Source: Larkinella terrae
Lineage (GTDB): Bacteria; Bacteroidota; Bacteroidia; Cytophagales; Spirosomataceae
Length of the DNA stretch: 64,000 nt
Assembly: GCF_009668025.1 (NCBI RefSeq)
Contig: NZ_WJXZ01000018.1
Coordinates: 1 to 64,000 of the forward strand
Direction of reading: 5' to 3'
Part shown: positions 1 through 7,341 of the stretch, one piece after another
Position numbering within the stretch: position 1 is the stretch's first letter
Layout of the letters: every line of letters starts with the position of its first letter
The notes under the pieces: model-generated
Databases searched by the model: none
Told to the model about the DNA's origin: nothing
Seen by the model: the letters and a program-made list of their open reading frames with translations, nothing else
Position numbers and translations under genes: made by a program

Positions 1-75
1 GAAGACCCTGTCAGCGGCTTGAAATAGTTAATATTTTTTAATTAAGAAACCGTTTTAGCCGCTGACAGGGTCTTC
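1..75. repeat. Long inverted repeat with 19-bp perfect arms
   Basis: Positions 1-19 are the exact reverse complement of 57-75, with a 37-bp AT-rich spacer. The arm contains the 14-mer ccctgtcagcggct, which recurs at 57758-57771 in another hairpin. The element lies upstream of the first AhpD-like gene and may continue left of the window. It could be a terminator of an upstream gene or a dispersed palindromic repeat. Confidence 0.8.
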
Positions 76-115
76 GACCGTACGACGGCCCGGCGCTGTC
101 AGGGCGTCAAAAATT

Positions 116-694
116 ATGGTACACATACAAGTTCCCGAGAGTATTTTTGGTATTCGCAGTCTGGTCATGTACCGCCCCGACACCGGTCAGCACCTCTACG
201 CACTGGCGCAGGCGCTGCTGCGCAACGATTCACCGTTGAGCGAAGCCGAGCGCGAGCTGATTGCCACGTTCGTGTCGTCGTTGAACGATTGCAATTTCTG
301 CGCCGGAAGCCACGCGGCTGCCGCCCGGTTTCTGTTTGGGCAGGATAAGGAATTGGTCGATCAGGTGATCGAGGATTACCAATCAGCCCCGATTTCCGAC
401 AAACTGAAAACCCTGCTGACCATCGCCAAACACGTTCAGGAAGACGCCCGCACGGTTTCGGACGAACTCGTGTCGGCAGCCCGTGCCACCGGTGCCACCG
501 ACCGCGACATTCATGATACGGTTTTGATTGCCGCTACCTTCTGCCTGTTCAATCGCTACGTCGATGGATTAGCCACGCTAACCCCGACCGATCCAACCGC
601 TTACGAAGCAATGGGCGAGCGCATGGGAACAATTGGCTACGTCATGCCAAGTTTGCCAGCAGAGGGCGTTGGGCATGGGACAAAGGTTAAATAG
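116..694 (+). CDS. AhpD-like / carboxymuconolactone decarboxylase family protein
   Basis: This 192-residue protein belongs by appearance to the peroxidase-related branch of the AhpD/CMD superfamily, all-helical proteins that use a CxxC pair and a nearby His in thiol redox chemistry. The motif is present as C59-x-x-C62 with H66 four residues later, preceded by the helix RELIATFVSSLNDC. The second half (DRDIHDTVLIAATFCLFNRYVDGLAT) is the usual second helical pair. A close paralogue with cysteines at the same positions follows 137 bp downstream on the same strand, so the pair is a tandem duplication. The substrate cannot be read from sequence; a role against peroxides or reactive organics is inferred from the family. 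Confidence 0.88.
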   Translation: MVHIQVPESIFGIRSLVMYRPDTGQHLYALAQALLRNDSPLSEAERELIATFVSSLNDCNFCAGSHAAAARFLFGQDKELVDQVIEDYQSAPISDKLKTLLTIAKHVQEDARTVSDELVSAARATGATDRDIHDTVLIAATFCLFNRYVDGLATLTPTDPTAYEAMGERMGTIGYVMPSLPAEGVGHGTKVK

Positions 695-759
695 TTGATT
701 TTTGCCCTGTGCCCCAAGCCCTCTGCCAAAAGATATAGTTCATAATAGGTTAGTGGTAT

Positions 760-784
760 TCCCTGACCGCTCTGCGGTCAGGGA
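760..784. terminator. Hairpin between the two AhpD-like genes
   Basis: The 11-bp arms tccctgaccgc (760-770) and gcggtcaggga (774-784) are separated by 3 bases. No T-run follows, so termination is uncertain. The core resembles the ccctgtcagcggc hairpins at 1-75 and 57755-57790. It could instead be an attenuator or a processing site ahead of the second gene. Confidence 0.55.
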
Positions 785-831
785 CATATGGTTCACTTTC
801 AATCAGTTAACGATATTTATTTTTACCATAT

Positions 832-1389
832 ATGCCTCATATTCAATTACCTGAAGGATTACCCGGTATTCGCGGACCGATGGCGTTTAGCCCCGAAACC
901 GCCCGGCCACTCAACGCGCTGGCCAACGCCCTGTTGCAAACTGACGAGGGCCTGAGCCGCGCCGAACGCGAGCTGATTGCGACCTTCGTTTCCTCCGAAA
1001 ACGATTGCTTTTTTTGTCAGACCATCCACGGTGCCGTGGCCAGCTATTACTGGGGCGACGAAAACGGAGAGTTTGTCAAAGCCGTCAAGGAGAATTACGG
1101 ATTAACAGCTATTACGCCCAAACTCAAAGCCCTGCTGGCGATAGCCGGTAGCGTGCAAAAAGGCGGAAAAGAGGTCACTCCCGAGCAGGTTCACGAAGCC
1201 CGGCAGCAGGGCGCAACGGACAAGGACATTCACGATACGGTTTTAATCGCGGCCGCCTTCTGCATGTTCAATCGCTACGTCGATGGCCTAGCGACCTGGG
1301 CGCCTGAAAATCCGGAACTGTACAAATTTCGGGCGACGAAAATTGCTGAGTATGGCTATACCGCCGATGATCATTATATGCCGAAGTAG
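832..1389 (+). CDS. AhpD-like / carboxymuconolactone decarboxylase family protein, second copy
   Basis: This 185-residue paralogue of the preceding gene keeps the same layout: C59-x-x-C62 and H66, the RELIATFVSS helix before the motif and the DKDIHDTVLIAAAFCMFNR segment near the C-terminus. Matching residue numbers for the motif show that the duplication is without indels up to there. The C-terminal tails differ (GYTADDHYMPK here). As in the first copy, a redox or peroxidase-like function is inferred from the family. The hairpin between the copies suggests that they need not be expressed equally. Confidence 0.88.
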   Translation: MPHIQLPEGLPGIRGPMAFSPETARPLNALANALLQTDEGLSRAERELIATFVSSENDCFFCQTIHGAVASYYWGDENGEFVKAVKENYGLTAITPKLKALLAIAGSVQKGGKEVTPEQVHEARQQGATDKDIHDTVLIAAAFCMFNRYVDGLATWAPENPELYKFRATKIAEYGYTADDHYMPK

Positions 1390-1441
1390 TTATGGTTGGC
1401 CGACACTCCCTGTTCGTTATTCGTTATTCAGGGATTGTCTA

Positions 1442-1543
1442 AATTTTCCTTTTCCACTTTGCCCCCAACCCCCTGAAGGAGACTTTAATCGGCGTCCCAG
1501 AGCCCCCTTCAGGGGGTTGGGGGCAGACCGAAGAAAGGGAAAA
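1442..1543. repeat. Intergenic palindrome, 19-bp perfect core arms
   Basis: The arms gcccccaaccccctgaagg (1461-1479) and its exact reverse complement (1506-1524) are extended outward by an imperfect match (attttccttttccac against gaaagggaaaat). A weaker outer layer of attcgttattcag-like and gaataatgaa-like words continues to about 1403 and 1660. No T-run follows. It fits a dispersed palindromic intergenic repeat better than a simple terminator. Confidence 0.7.
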
Positions 1544-1674
1544 TCTGAATTCTATACGTCTCTCAATAATCGATATTTAAAAATGAAACGAATAGCGAAC
1601 ACTGAATATCGAATAATGAAAAGGGAACAACGAACACCAAACAGGGAATGCGTAACCCGAAAACCGTTAAAACA

Positions 1675-2862
1675 ATGAGAAATACACTCCTTTTTGTAAT
1701 CGGAATTTTGCTGTTGACGGCGACCGAGATCGCGAAAGTTTACTTCATTATGCCGATGCCGGGTAGCCAGGAAGCCGAGACAATCGACTTTGCGTACTGG
1801 ATTCACCAGAATATCTGGATTATCCGGGTGATGGGCTGGCTACTGATCGCTTATCCGGCTTTCAGGCTGCTGACTGAACCGAAACGCGTTTGGCGGAAGG
1901 CGTTGATGCTGGTACTGGTGGCGGTTTACGGGACGGTTTTCTACCTGTTCAACTTCCAGTATTTAGCCGAAAAGATGTTTTACCAGCCTAAAGAAACCGT
2001 AATGCTGGATGTGCAAAACAGCAAAATTCCGCTGAATAAAGTGGTGTTGGGAGTGGTGGTCAACGGGCAGGCGCGGGCCTATCCGATTCAGTTCATCGGC
2101 TACCACCACCAGGTTCGGGACACGGTGGGCGGAGAGCATGTGATGATTACATACTGTACGGTTTGCCGAACGGGGCGGGTGTTCCGGCCACTGGTGGGCG
2201 ATAAAAAAGAAGAATTCAGGCTGGTGGGCATGGACCATTTCAACGCCATGTTTGAAGACAAAACCACCGGTAGCTGGTGGCGACAGGTCAACGGAGAAGC
2301 CATTGCCGGACCGCTGAAGGGCCAGTATCTGCCCGGTTTTCAGGCGGAACAAATGACCCTGAAAGCCTGGACCGAACTGCATCCTGAAACGCTGGTTCTA
2401 CAGCCCGATTCCACGTTCAAAGAGCAATACGCGAATATGGAGCCCTACGAAAGAGGCAAAACCAAACGCAAACTGACGGGGCGCGACAGCCTGACCTGGA
2501 AACCCAAATCGTGGGTGGTGGGGGTCGAGCAGAACAAAACCGCCCGGGCCTATGACTGGAGCCAGCTATTGAAACAAAAAGTCACCAACGACAGTCTGGC
2601 GGGAACTCCGCTGCTGCTCATGGTGGCCTCCGACAGCGCGACGTTTCACGTCTGGAACCGGAAAGTGAATGGGCAGACGCTGCGGTTTTCGGCGGACTCC
2701 ACCGATACGTTCCGGGATCAGGAAACCGGGTCACGCTGGAACCGTAATGGGATCTGTACGGAAGGCTTGTTAAAAGGCAAAAAACTGGCCCGGATTCCGG
2801 CCTCCCAGGAATACCTGCATTCGTGGGAAACCTTCCACCCGGCCTCGTCACGGTATTTGTGA
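1675..2862 (+). CDS. DUF3179 domain-containing membrane protein
   Basis: The protein has 395 residues from the ATG at 1675; an in-frame ATG at 1648 would add nine residues from the palindromic leader and is less likely. The N-terminus carries about three hydrophobic segments in the first 100 residues (LLFVIGILLLTATEIA; IRVMGWLLIAYPAF; LMLVLVAVYGTVFYLF). The rest is a soluble domain with the DUF3179 hallmark TYCTVCRTGRVF, where the two cysteines are the conserved pair, followed by the second half with GSRWNRNG. The biochemical function of DUF3179 is not established. Its neighbours (AhpD-like pair upstream, Kai operon downstream) give no functional link. Confidence 0.85.
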   Translation: MRNTLLFVIGILLLTATEIAKVYFIMPMPGSQEAETIDFAYWIHQNIWIIRVMGWLLIAYPAFRLLTEPKRVWRKALMLVLVAVYGTVFYLFNFQYLAEKMFYQPKETVMLDVQNSKIPLNKVVLGVVVNGQARAYPIQFIGYHHQVRDTVGGEHVMITYCTVCRTGRVFRPLVGDKKEEFRLVGMDHFNAMFEDKTTGSWWRQVNGEAIAGPLKGQYLPGFQAEQMTLKAWTELHPETLVLQPDSTFKEQYANMEPYERGKTKRKLTGRDSLTWKPKSWVVGVEQNKTARAYDWSQLLKQKVTNDSLAGTPLLLMVASDSATFHVWNRKVNGQTLRFSADSTDTFRDQETGSRWNRNGICTEGLLKGKKLARIPASQEYLHSWETFHPASSRYL

Positions 2863-2868
2863 AGGGGG

Positions 2869-2943
2869 AATTTTGACGATTGACCATTGATGAGAGCGCT
2901 GAGATCGTCGATGGTCAATCGTCGATCGTCAATGGTCAAAATT
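2869..2943. repeat. Imperfect intergenic palindrome
   Basis: Words aattttgac and gaccattga on the left pair with tcaatggtcaaaatt and atggtcaatcgtc on the right, giving a nested imperfect inverted repeat directly after the DUF3179 stop. It is one of a group of similar palindromes in this window that lie at gene ends. Confidence 0.55.
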
Positions 2944-2977
2944 CAATCAATGCATACTTAGGTGAAATAATGCCGTA

Positions 2978-3010
2978 AAGGATAGGAGCATTTGCTTCTA
3001 TCCTTTTTCT
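2978..3010 (+). terminator. Rho-independent-type terminator
   Basis: The stem aaggataggagca / tgcttctatcctt (one G-T pair) closes on a 2-base loop and is followed by a T-rich run. It is placed to end transcription from DUF3179 before the Kai operon. Confidence 0.7.
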
Positions 3011-3141
3011 TTAGGTGATGAAGAGGTTTAAACACGGAGCGAAGAACTCCGGTTGTATTTTTGAATAAATCGAACCGGCTCAATCAGCGGTTTTAAGAGC
3101 GTCTGGATTTGATTTGCCCAAAAAACCAGACATATTGCAGA

Positions 3142-3149
3142 TAGTTTTG
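3142..3149 (+). promoter_or_regulatory. Candidate -7 element of the Kai operon
   Basis: TAGTTTTG matches the Bacteroidota -7 consensus TAnnTTTG and sits 32 bp before the kaiC ATG. TTTG at 3113-3116 is a possible -33 element, but the spacing (25 bp) is a little long. The call is by motif only. Confidence 0.4.
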
Positions 3150-3181
3150 CACAAAACGTTTTTGAAAAATTGCAACGATAA

Positions 3182-4891
3182 ATGAGCTTGAAATCCTCAA
3201 ATAATTCTGACTCACCCACCGGTTCCTTACCAAAATCACCTACCGGAATTGCTGGATTAGATGAAATAACCGGTGGCGGAATACCCAAAGGCCGACCAAC
3301 GCTGATTTGCGGAGGAACAGGCTGCGGTAAAACCTTGTTTTCCATCGAATTTGTGGTTCACGGTGCCTTGCTCTACGGCGAACCGGGGGTTTTTATGTCC
3401 TTCGAGGAAAAATCGGAAGAATTGGCGTTGAATGTGGTTTCGCTGGGGTACGATCTGGAGCAGCTTCAGCGGGATAAATTACTCAAAATGGATTACGTCC
3501 GGATCGACCGGAGCGAAATCGAGGAAACCGGTGAATACGATCTGGATGGCCTGTTTATCCGGCTGGGCTATGCCATTGATAGCATTGGGGCGAAACGGGT
3601 GGTGCTCGACACCATCGAAAACCTGTTTTCCGGCCTGCTTGATCAGGGCATTTTGCGGGCCGAACTCCGACGGCTTTTTGAGTGGCTGAAAGGAAAAAAG
3701 GTCACGACGATCATCACCGGCGAAAAAGGCGAAGGCACGTTAACCCGCAACGGTCTGGAAGAATACATTTCCGACTGCGTGATTCTGCTCGATCACCGCG
3801 TTGCGAACCAGATTTCGACCCGGCTTCTGCGCATCGTCAAATACCGGGGAACGGTCCACGGCACCAACGAATATCCCTTCCTGATCGATGAAGCCGGAAT
3901 TTCCGTGTTGCCGATCACCTCGCTGACGCTGGAGCACGATGTTACCTCAGATCGGGTTTCATCGGGCATTCCGTCGATGGACAAAATGCTCGAAGGCAAA
4001 GGGTTTTTCCGGGGGAGCAGCATTCTGGTTTCCGGAACCGCCGGTACGGGAAAAACCAGTATTGCGGCCAGCTTTGTTCATGAAGCCTGCAACCAGAAAA
4101 AGCGGGCGATCTACTTTGCCTACGAAGAATCACCGCAGCAGATTATCCGGAATATGCGCTCGATCGGAATCGACCTGCAGCAGCACGTCGACAGCGGTTT
4201 GCTGCAATTTCAGGCTTCCCGGCCGTCGCTCAATGGGCTGGAAATGCACCTGCTGTCGATTCACAAAGCCGTTGAGCTGTATGATCCTCAGGTGGTTGCG
4301 CTTGATCCGATCACCAACCTGATTACGGTGGGTTCGATGAGTGAAGTGAAGTCGATGCTGATCCGGCTGATTGATTTTCTGCAATCGCGACAGATCACGG
4401 TGATGTTTACGGCGCTTTCGCTCAATACCATAGTTAATGAACAAACCGATGAAGGTGTTTCGTCGCTGGTGGACGCCTGGGTGCTGGTGCGCGAAATCGA
4501 GTCGAACGGCGAGCGAAACCGGGGCTTGTATATCATGAAATCGCGTGGGATGAAGCATTCGAACCAGGTTCGCGAATTTGTCATTACCGACGAAGGACTC
4601 AATCTGGTGGATGTTTACCTGGGTCCGGAAGGGGTGTTGACGGGTTCGGCGCGGGAAGCCCAGCAGTTGCAGGAACAGACCGGTGTCGTTCTACACCAGA
4701 ACGCCATTAACCGGAAAGACCGCGAAATTGAGCGAAAACGTTTCGTGCTGGAGTCGAAGATTGCCAGCCTGAAAGAAGAGTTTGAGTCGATGCAGGACGA
4801 GTTGAATAGAACCTACGTGGAAGAGGAGTTGCGCAAAGAGGTGATGGAGAAAAACCGGGAACAATTGACACGAAACCGCCACGACGAATAA
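3182..4891 (+). CDS. kaiC: KaiC-family double-domain ATPase/autokinase
   Basis: This 569-residue protein has two RecA/KaiC domains. CI (about 12-245) has Walker A GGTGCGKT with K50 and the catalytic pair E75/E76; CII (about 250-485) has GTAGTGKT with K291 and E315/E316. By hand alignment to cyanobacterial KaiC, the dyad Ser431/Thr432 corresponds to S427/S428 here, and Thr426 to T422, so both phosphosites are hydroxyl residues but the second is Ser. After CII comes a charged, heptad-like tail (about 500-569) predicted to be a coiled coil. This recalls the extended KaiC proteins of non-cyanobacteria such as Rhodobacter, rather than the short KaiA-binding tail of Synechococcus KaiC (519 residues). 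No kaiA is present. It is the first gene of kaiC-kaiB-kaiB-HK-RR. Rhythmicity cannot be inferred; an hourglass timer or energy sensor is possible. Confidence 0.95.
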   Translation: MSLKSSNNSDSPTGSLPKSPTGIAGLDEITGGGIPKGRPTLICGGTGCGKTLFSIEFVVHGALLYGEPGVFMSFEEKSEELALNVVSLGYDLEQLQRDKLLKMDYVRIDRSEIEETGEYDLDGLFIRLGYAIDSIGAKRVVLDTIENLFSGLLDQGILRAELRRLFEWLKGKKVTTIITGEKGEGTLTRNGLEEYISDCVILLDHRVANQISTRLLRIVKYRGTVHGTNEYPFLIDEAGISVLPITSLTLEHDVTSDRVSSGIPSMDKMLEGKGFFRGSSILVSGTAGTGKTSIAASFVHEACNQKKRAIYFAYEESPQQIIRNMRSIGIDLQQHVDSGLLQFQASRPSLNGLEMHLLSIHKAVELYDPQVVALDPITNLITVGSMSEVKSMLIRLIDFLQSRQITVMFTALSLNTIVNEQTDEGVSSLVDAWVLVREIESNGERNRGLYIMKSRGMKHSNQVREFVITDEGLNLVDVYLGPEGVLTGSAREAQQLQEQTGVVLHQNAINRKDREIERKRFVLESKIASLKEEFESMQDELNRTYVEEELRKEVMEKNREQLTRNRHDE

Positions 4892-4897
4892 TCGTCG

Positions 4898-4969
4898 GTT
4901 TACGGTATTCGGTTTTCGCCGGGCCGACGCGCGTTTTTGCACGGATACTGAAAACCGTATACCGTAAAC
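4898..4969. repeat. Inverted repeat between kaiC and the first kaiB
   Basis: The 20-bp arms at 4898-4917 and 4950-4969 pair with one mismatch across a 32-bp spacer. They fill most of the 98-bp gap inside an otherwise tightly packed operon. There is no T-run. It may attenuate or process the transcript between kaiC and kaiB, or it may be one of the dispersed palindromes of this genome. Confidence 0.7.
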
Positions 4970-4989
4970 TATAAATCCACTGCACCTAA

Positions 4990-5289
4990 ATGGAAACAAA
5001 AGAGGAAAAATGGGAGTTAAGGCTTTATGTAGCCGGAAAAACCGCTAAATCCGTTACGGCTCTGACGAATTTGAAACGCTACTGCGAAGAACATTTGAAG
5101 GGAAAATACGTCATTGAAGTAATTGACTTGCTGGTGGAGCCCCAACTGGCGGAGGGTGACCAGATTCTGGCCATTCCGACGCTGGTAAAAAAAGTGCCGG
5201 AGCCGATCCGGAAAATAATCGGCGATTTGTCGAATGAAGAAAAAGTATTGGTAGGATTAAATATTCGTCCGGCAAAGAAAGCAGAATGA
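4990..5289 (+). CDS. kaiB: KaiB-family protein 1
   Basis: This 99-residue protein aligns end to end with cyanobacterial Kai[53 protein letters not shown] and the signature [17 protein letters not shown]. KaiB is a thioredoxin-like, fold-switching protein that binds the KaiC CI ring when CII is phosphorylated. Its stop overlaps the ATG of the next kaiB (ATGA, 5286-5289), so the two are translationally coupled. Of the two copies this one is closer to classical KaiB and is the better candidate for the KaiC partner. No active-site CxxC is present, as expected for KaiB. Confidence 0.94.
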   Translation: METKEEKWELRLYVAGKTAKSVTALTNLKRYCEEHLKGKYVIEVIDLLVEPQLAEGDQILAIPTLVKKVPEPIRKIIGDLSNEEKVLVGLNIRPAKKAE

Positions 5290-5615
5290 TCGAGCCCGCA
5301 AAACTTTCGGATTTAGAGTCTGATGACAATAACGGAAAGACCTACGAACTGCGTTTGTTCGTAACCGGAGCTTCGATTAATTCCATTCGCGCCATCGCCA
5401 ACCTGAAGCACATTTGTGAAAGCTATATTCCGGGGCGGTATTCCCTGGAAATCATCGATGTATATCAGCAAAAGGACCTGGCCGAAAGTGAACAAATTAT
5501 TGCGTTGCCTTTATTGATTAAAAAGTTTCCCATGCCCCAGCGCAGGCTGATCGGCGATATGTCGGACACGGCAAAGGTGCTCAAAGGCCTGGGTATTTCC
5601 ACAAAAAGTGAATGA
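5286..5615 (+). CDS. KaiB-family protein 2 (divergent paralogue)
   Basis: This 109-residue protein has a KaiB core: [60 protein letters not shown] and KVLKGLGIS. It starts about ten residues further N-terminal than KaiB 1 and departs from the consensus at several places (ALPLL for the usual PTL; VTG for VAG). ATGA overlaps join it to KaiB 1 upstream and to the histidine kinase downstream (5612-5615). Tandem unequal KaiB copies suggest separate jobs, for example one binding KaiC and the other signalling to the kinase, but this is inference. Confidence 0.92.
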   Translation: MIEPAKLSDLESDDNNGKTYELRLFVTGASINSIRAIANLKHICESYIPGRYSLEIIDVYQQKDLAESEQIIALPLLIKKFPMPQRRLIGDMSDTAKVLKGLGISTKSE

Positions 5616-6892
5616 ATACGGCCAAAACGTATGAGCAACTGGTTCGGGAAAATGAAGCCTTGCTCCTTCAGTTGGAGGAGGCTACCGAAACCATACACGC
5701 GATCCGGACGGGCCAGGTCGATGCCCTGGTGGTGCAGGGAAAAGACGGCCACGAACTCTACAGCCTGAAAACCGCCGATCAGACCTACCGGGTTTTTATC
5801 GAAACCATGAATGAGGGCGCGGTGACGCTGAACGAGGAAGGGCTGATTCTGTACTGCAACTCGCGGTTTGCATTGATGGTCGGATTGCCGCTTTCAAAAG
5901 TCATCGCGGTTTCTTTTACCACGTTTATTCCTCCCGAATGCAGCGAAGAATACGAACGCTTGTTTGAACTGGGCTGGACCGAAAACGGGAAAGTGGAAAC
6001 GTCCATTCTGAGTACTCAGGGCCTTGTGCCTTGTCAGCTTTCGGCGACGACGCTGGAACTGGACGGCGGTATTGCGATGAGCCTGATCATTACCGATCTG
6101 ACCAGCCAGAAAGAAACCCAGAAGTTGCTGAAATCCAACAACCAGCGGCTGGAAGAAATGAATGTTGCCCTCGAAATCAGCAACCACGATCTGCAGCAGT
6201 TTGCGTCGGTGGCGTCCCACGATTTGCAGGAACCGCTGCGGAAAATCCAGATGTTTTCGGAAATCCTGAAAGACCGGCACCTGGCCGAGCTGCCAGCCGA
6301 CAGCGTCAAATACCTGGAAAAAATCATCGACTCGTCGAACCGAATGCGGTCGATGATTATCGACATTCTGAGTTATTCGCGGCTGGCGTCGCCCCAGGAT
6401 ACCTACATTCTGACCGATTTGAATGAAATCGTCAGCGAAGTTCTAAAAGATTTTGAATTACGGATTCAGGACAAGAAAGCGCAGGTGCTGGTCGGTAAAC
6501 TTCCCAAAATTGAAATCAATCCGGGGCAGATCCGGCAGGTTTTTCAGAATCTGATCAGCAATGCCCTTAAATTCAGTAAGGCCGATCAACCGCCGGTGAT
6601 CGAAATTAACTGCACGGCCATGGGTCATCCCAACGGTCAGGCCGACGATCTGTTTTGTACGATTACCGTTTCCGATAACGGAATTGGTTTTGATGAACTG
6701 TATGCTGACAAAATTTTCTCGCTGTTTCAGCGCCTGAATACCAAAGATATTTACGAAGGCTCAGGCATTGGGCTGGCGGTAACCAAGCGGATTATCGACA
6801 AGCACAATGGCCGAATTAAGGTACAGAGTCGGGAAGGAGTAGGGTCTTCATTCATTATTAGCTTACCTTTGAGGCAAAATAATCCGTCCTGA
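5612..6892 (+). CDS. Soluble PAS-domain sensor histidine kinase of the Kai operon
   Basis: This 426-residue protein has no membrane segment. It has a short coiled-coil start (about 5-45), a PAS domain (about 55-170), a second helical linker, a HisKA domain with phospho-acceptor H203 in SVASHDLQEPLRK, and an HATPase_c domain with N-box NLISNALKFSK, DNGIGFD and GSGIGLAV. The HDLQEPLRKI form is typical of phytochrome-like/CikA-like kinases. Its position, overlapping kaiB 2 and one base before the response regulator, makes it the probable output or input kinase of the Kai module, analogous to SasA or CikA. It lacks the KaiB-like N-terminus of SasA; the neighbouring KaiB 2 might supply that contact in trans. 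Confidence 0.94.
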   Translation: MNTAKTYEQLVRENEALLLQLEEATETIHAIRTGQVDALVVQGKDGHELYSLKTADQTYRVFIETMNEGAVTLNEEGLILYCNSRFALMVGLPLSKVIAVSFTTFIPPECSEEYERLFELGWTENGKVETSILSTQGLVPCQLSATTLELDGGIAMSLIITDLTSQKETQKLLKSNNQRLEEMNVALEISNHDLQQFASVASHDLQEPLRKIQMFSEILKDRHLAELPADSVKYLEKIIDSSNRMRSMIIDILSYSRLASPQDTYILTDLNEIVSEVLKDFELRIQDKKAQVLVGKLPKIEINPGQIRQVFQNLISNALKFSKADQPPVIEINCTAMGHPNGQADDLFCTITVSDNGIGFDELYADKIFSLFQRLNTKDIYEGSGIGLAVTKRIIDKHNGRIKVQSREGVGSSFIISLPLRQNNPS

Positions 6893-6893
6893 A

Positions 6894-7319
6894 ATGACTC
6901 TGACCCACACTAAAAAGAAAATACTTCTGGCGGAAGACGACGGCGACGACCGGGATTTTTTTGCCGACTTTTTAGGTGACCGAACCGATATCGAACTGCT
7001 GCCCAGCCTGACAACCGGCGTTGAGGTGATTGAGTACCTCGACGGAATTTCACTGCCCGAACTGCTGCCGGATATTATTATTCTGGATCAGAATATGCCC
7101 AAAATGACCGGTCTGGAAACGCTGGTTGCCATTCGGTCAGATGAGCGGTTTTCCCCGATCAATGTTGTCATTTACTCGACCTACGTGGGGGAGGAACTGG
7201 CCGTTGCCTGTCTGGAACAGGGGGGTACTTTAGTGAAGTCGAAGCCTGTTTCGAAGGGCGGTTACAACGAGATGATGGATGACATTCTGAAGGTATGCAA
7301 AAGCATATCGGTTGGTTAA
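6894..7319 (+). CDS. Single-domain response regulator of the Kai operon
   Basis: This 141-residue receiver-only protein has an acidic pocket in LLAEDDGDDRDFF, phospho-acceptor D65 in IIILDQNMPKMTG, a T/S position in VVIYSTYVG and the conserved Lys-Pro in VKSKPVS. It resembles the Rcp1 class of small receivers that pair with bacteriophytochrome-type kinases. It starts one base after the kinase stop, so the two are a cognate pair. With no output domain it must act by protein contact or phosphorelay. The glgE ATG follows 22 bp after its stop with no hairpin between. Confidence 0.94.
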   Translation: MTLTHTKKKILLAEDDGDDRDFFADFLGDRTDIELLPSLTTGVEVIEYLDGISLPELLPDIIILDQNMPKMTGLETLVAIRSDERFSPINVVIYSTYVGEELAVACLEQGGTLVKSKPVSKGGYNEMMDDILKVCKSISVG

Positions 7320-7341
7320 ACACGAAATTTCGAGATTGACT

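Noticed and set aside
1343-1806. Open frames across the palindromic gap before the DUF3179 gene
   Set aside because: They translate inverted-repeat DNA, overlap real genes and have no recognisable protein features.
3182-7319. A kaiA gene in or near the Kai operon
   Set aside because: No candidate frame with KaiA features exists between 1 and 17000; all genes there have other assignments or unrelated sequence.
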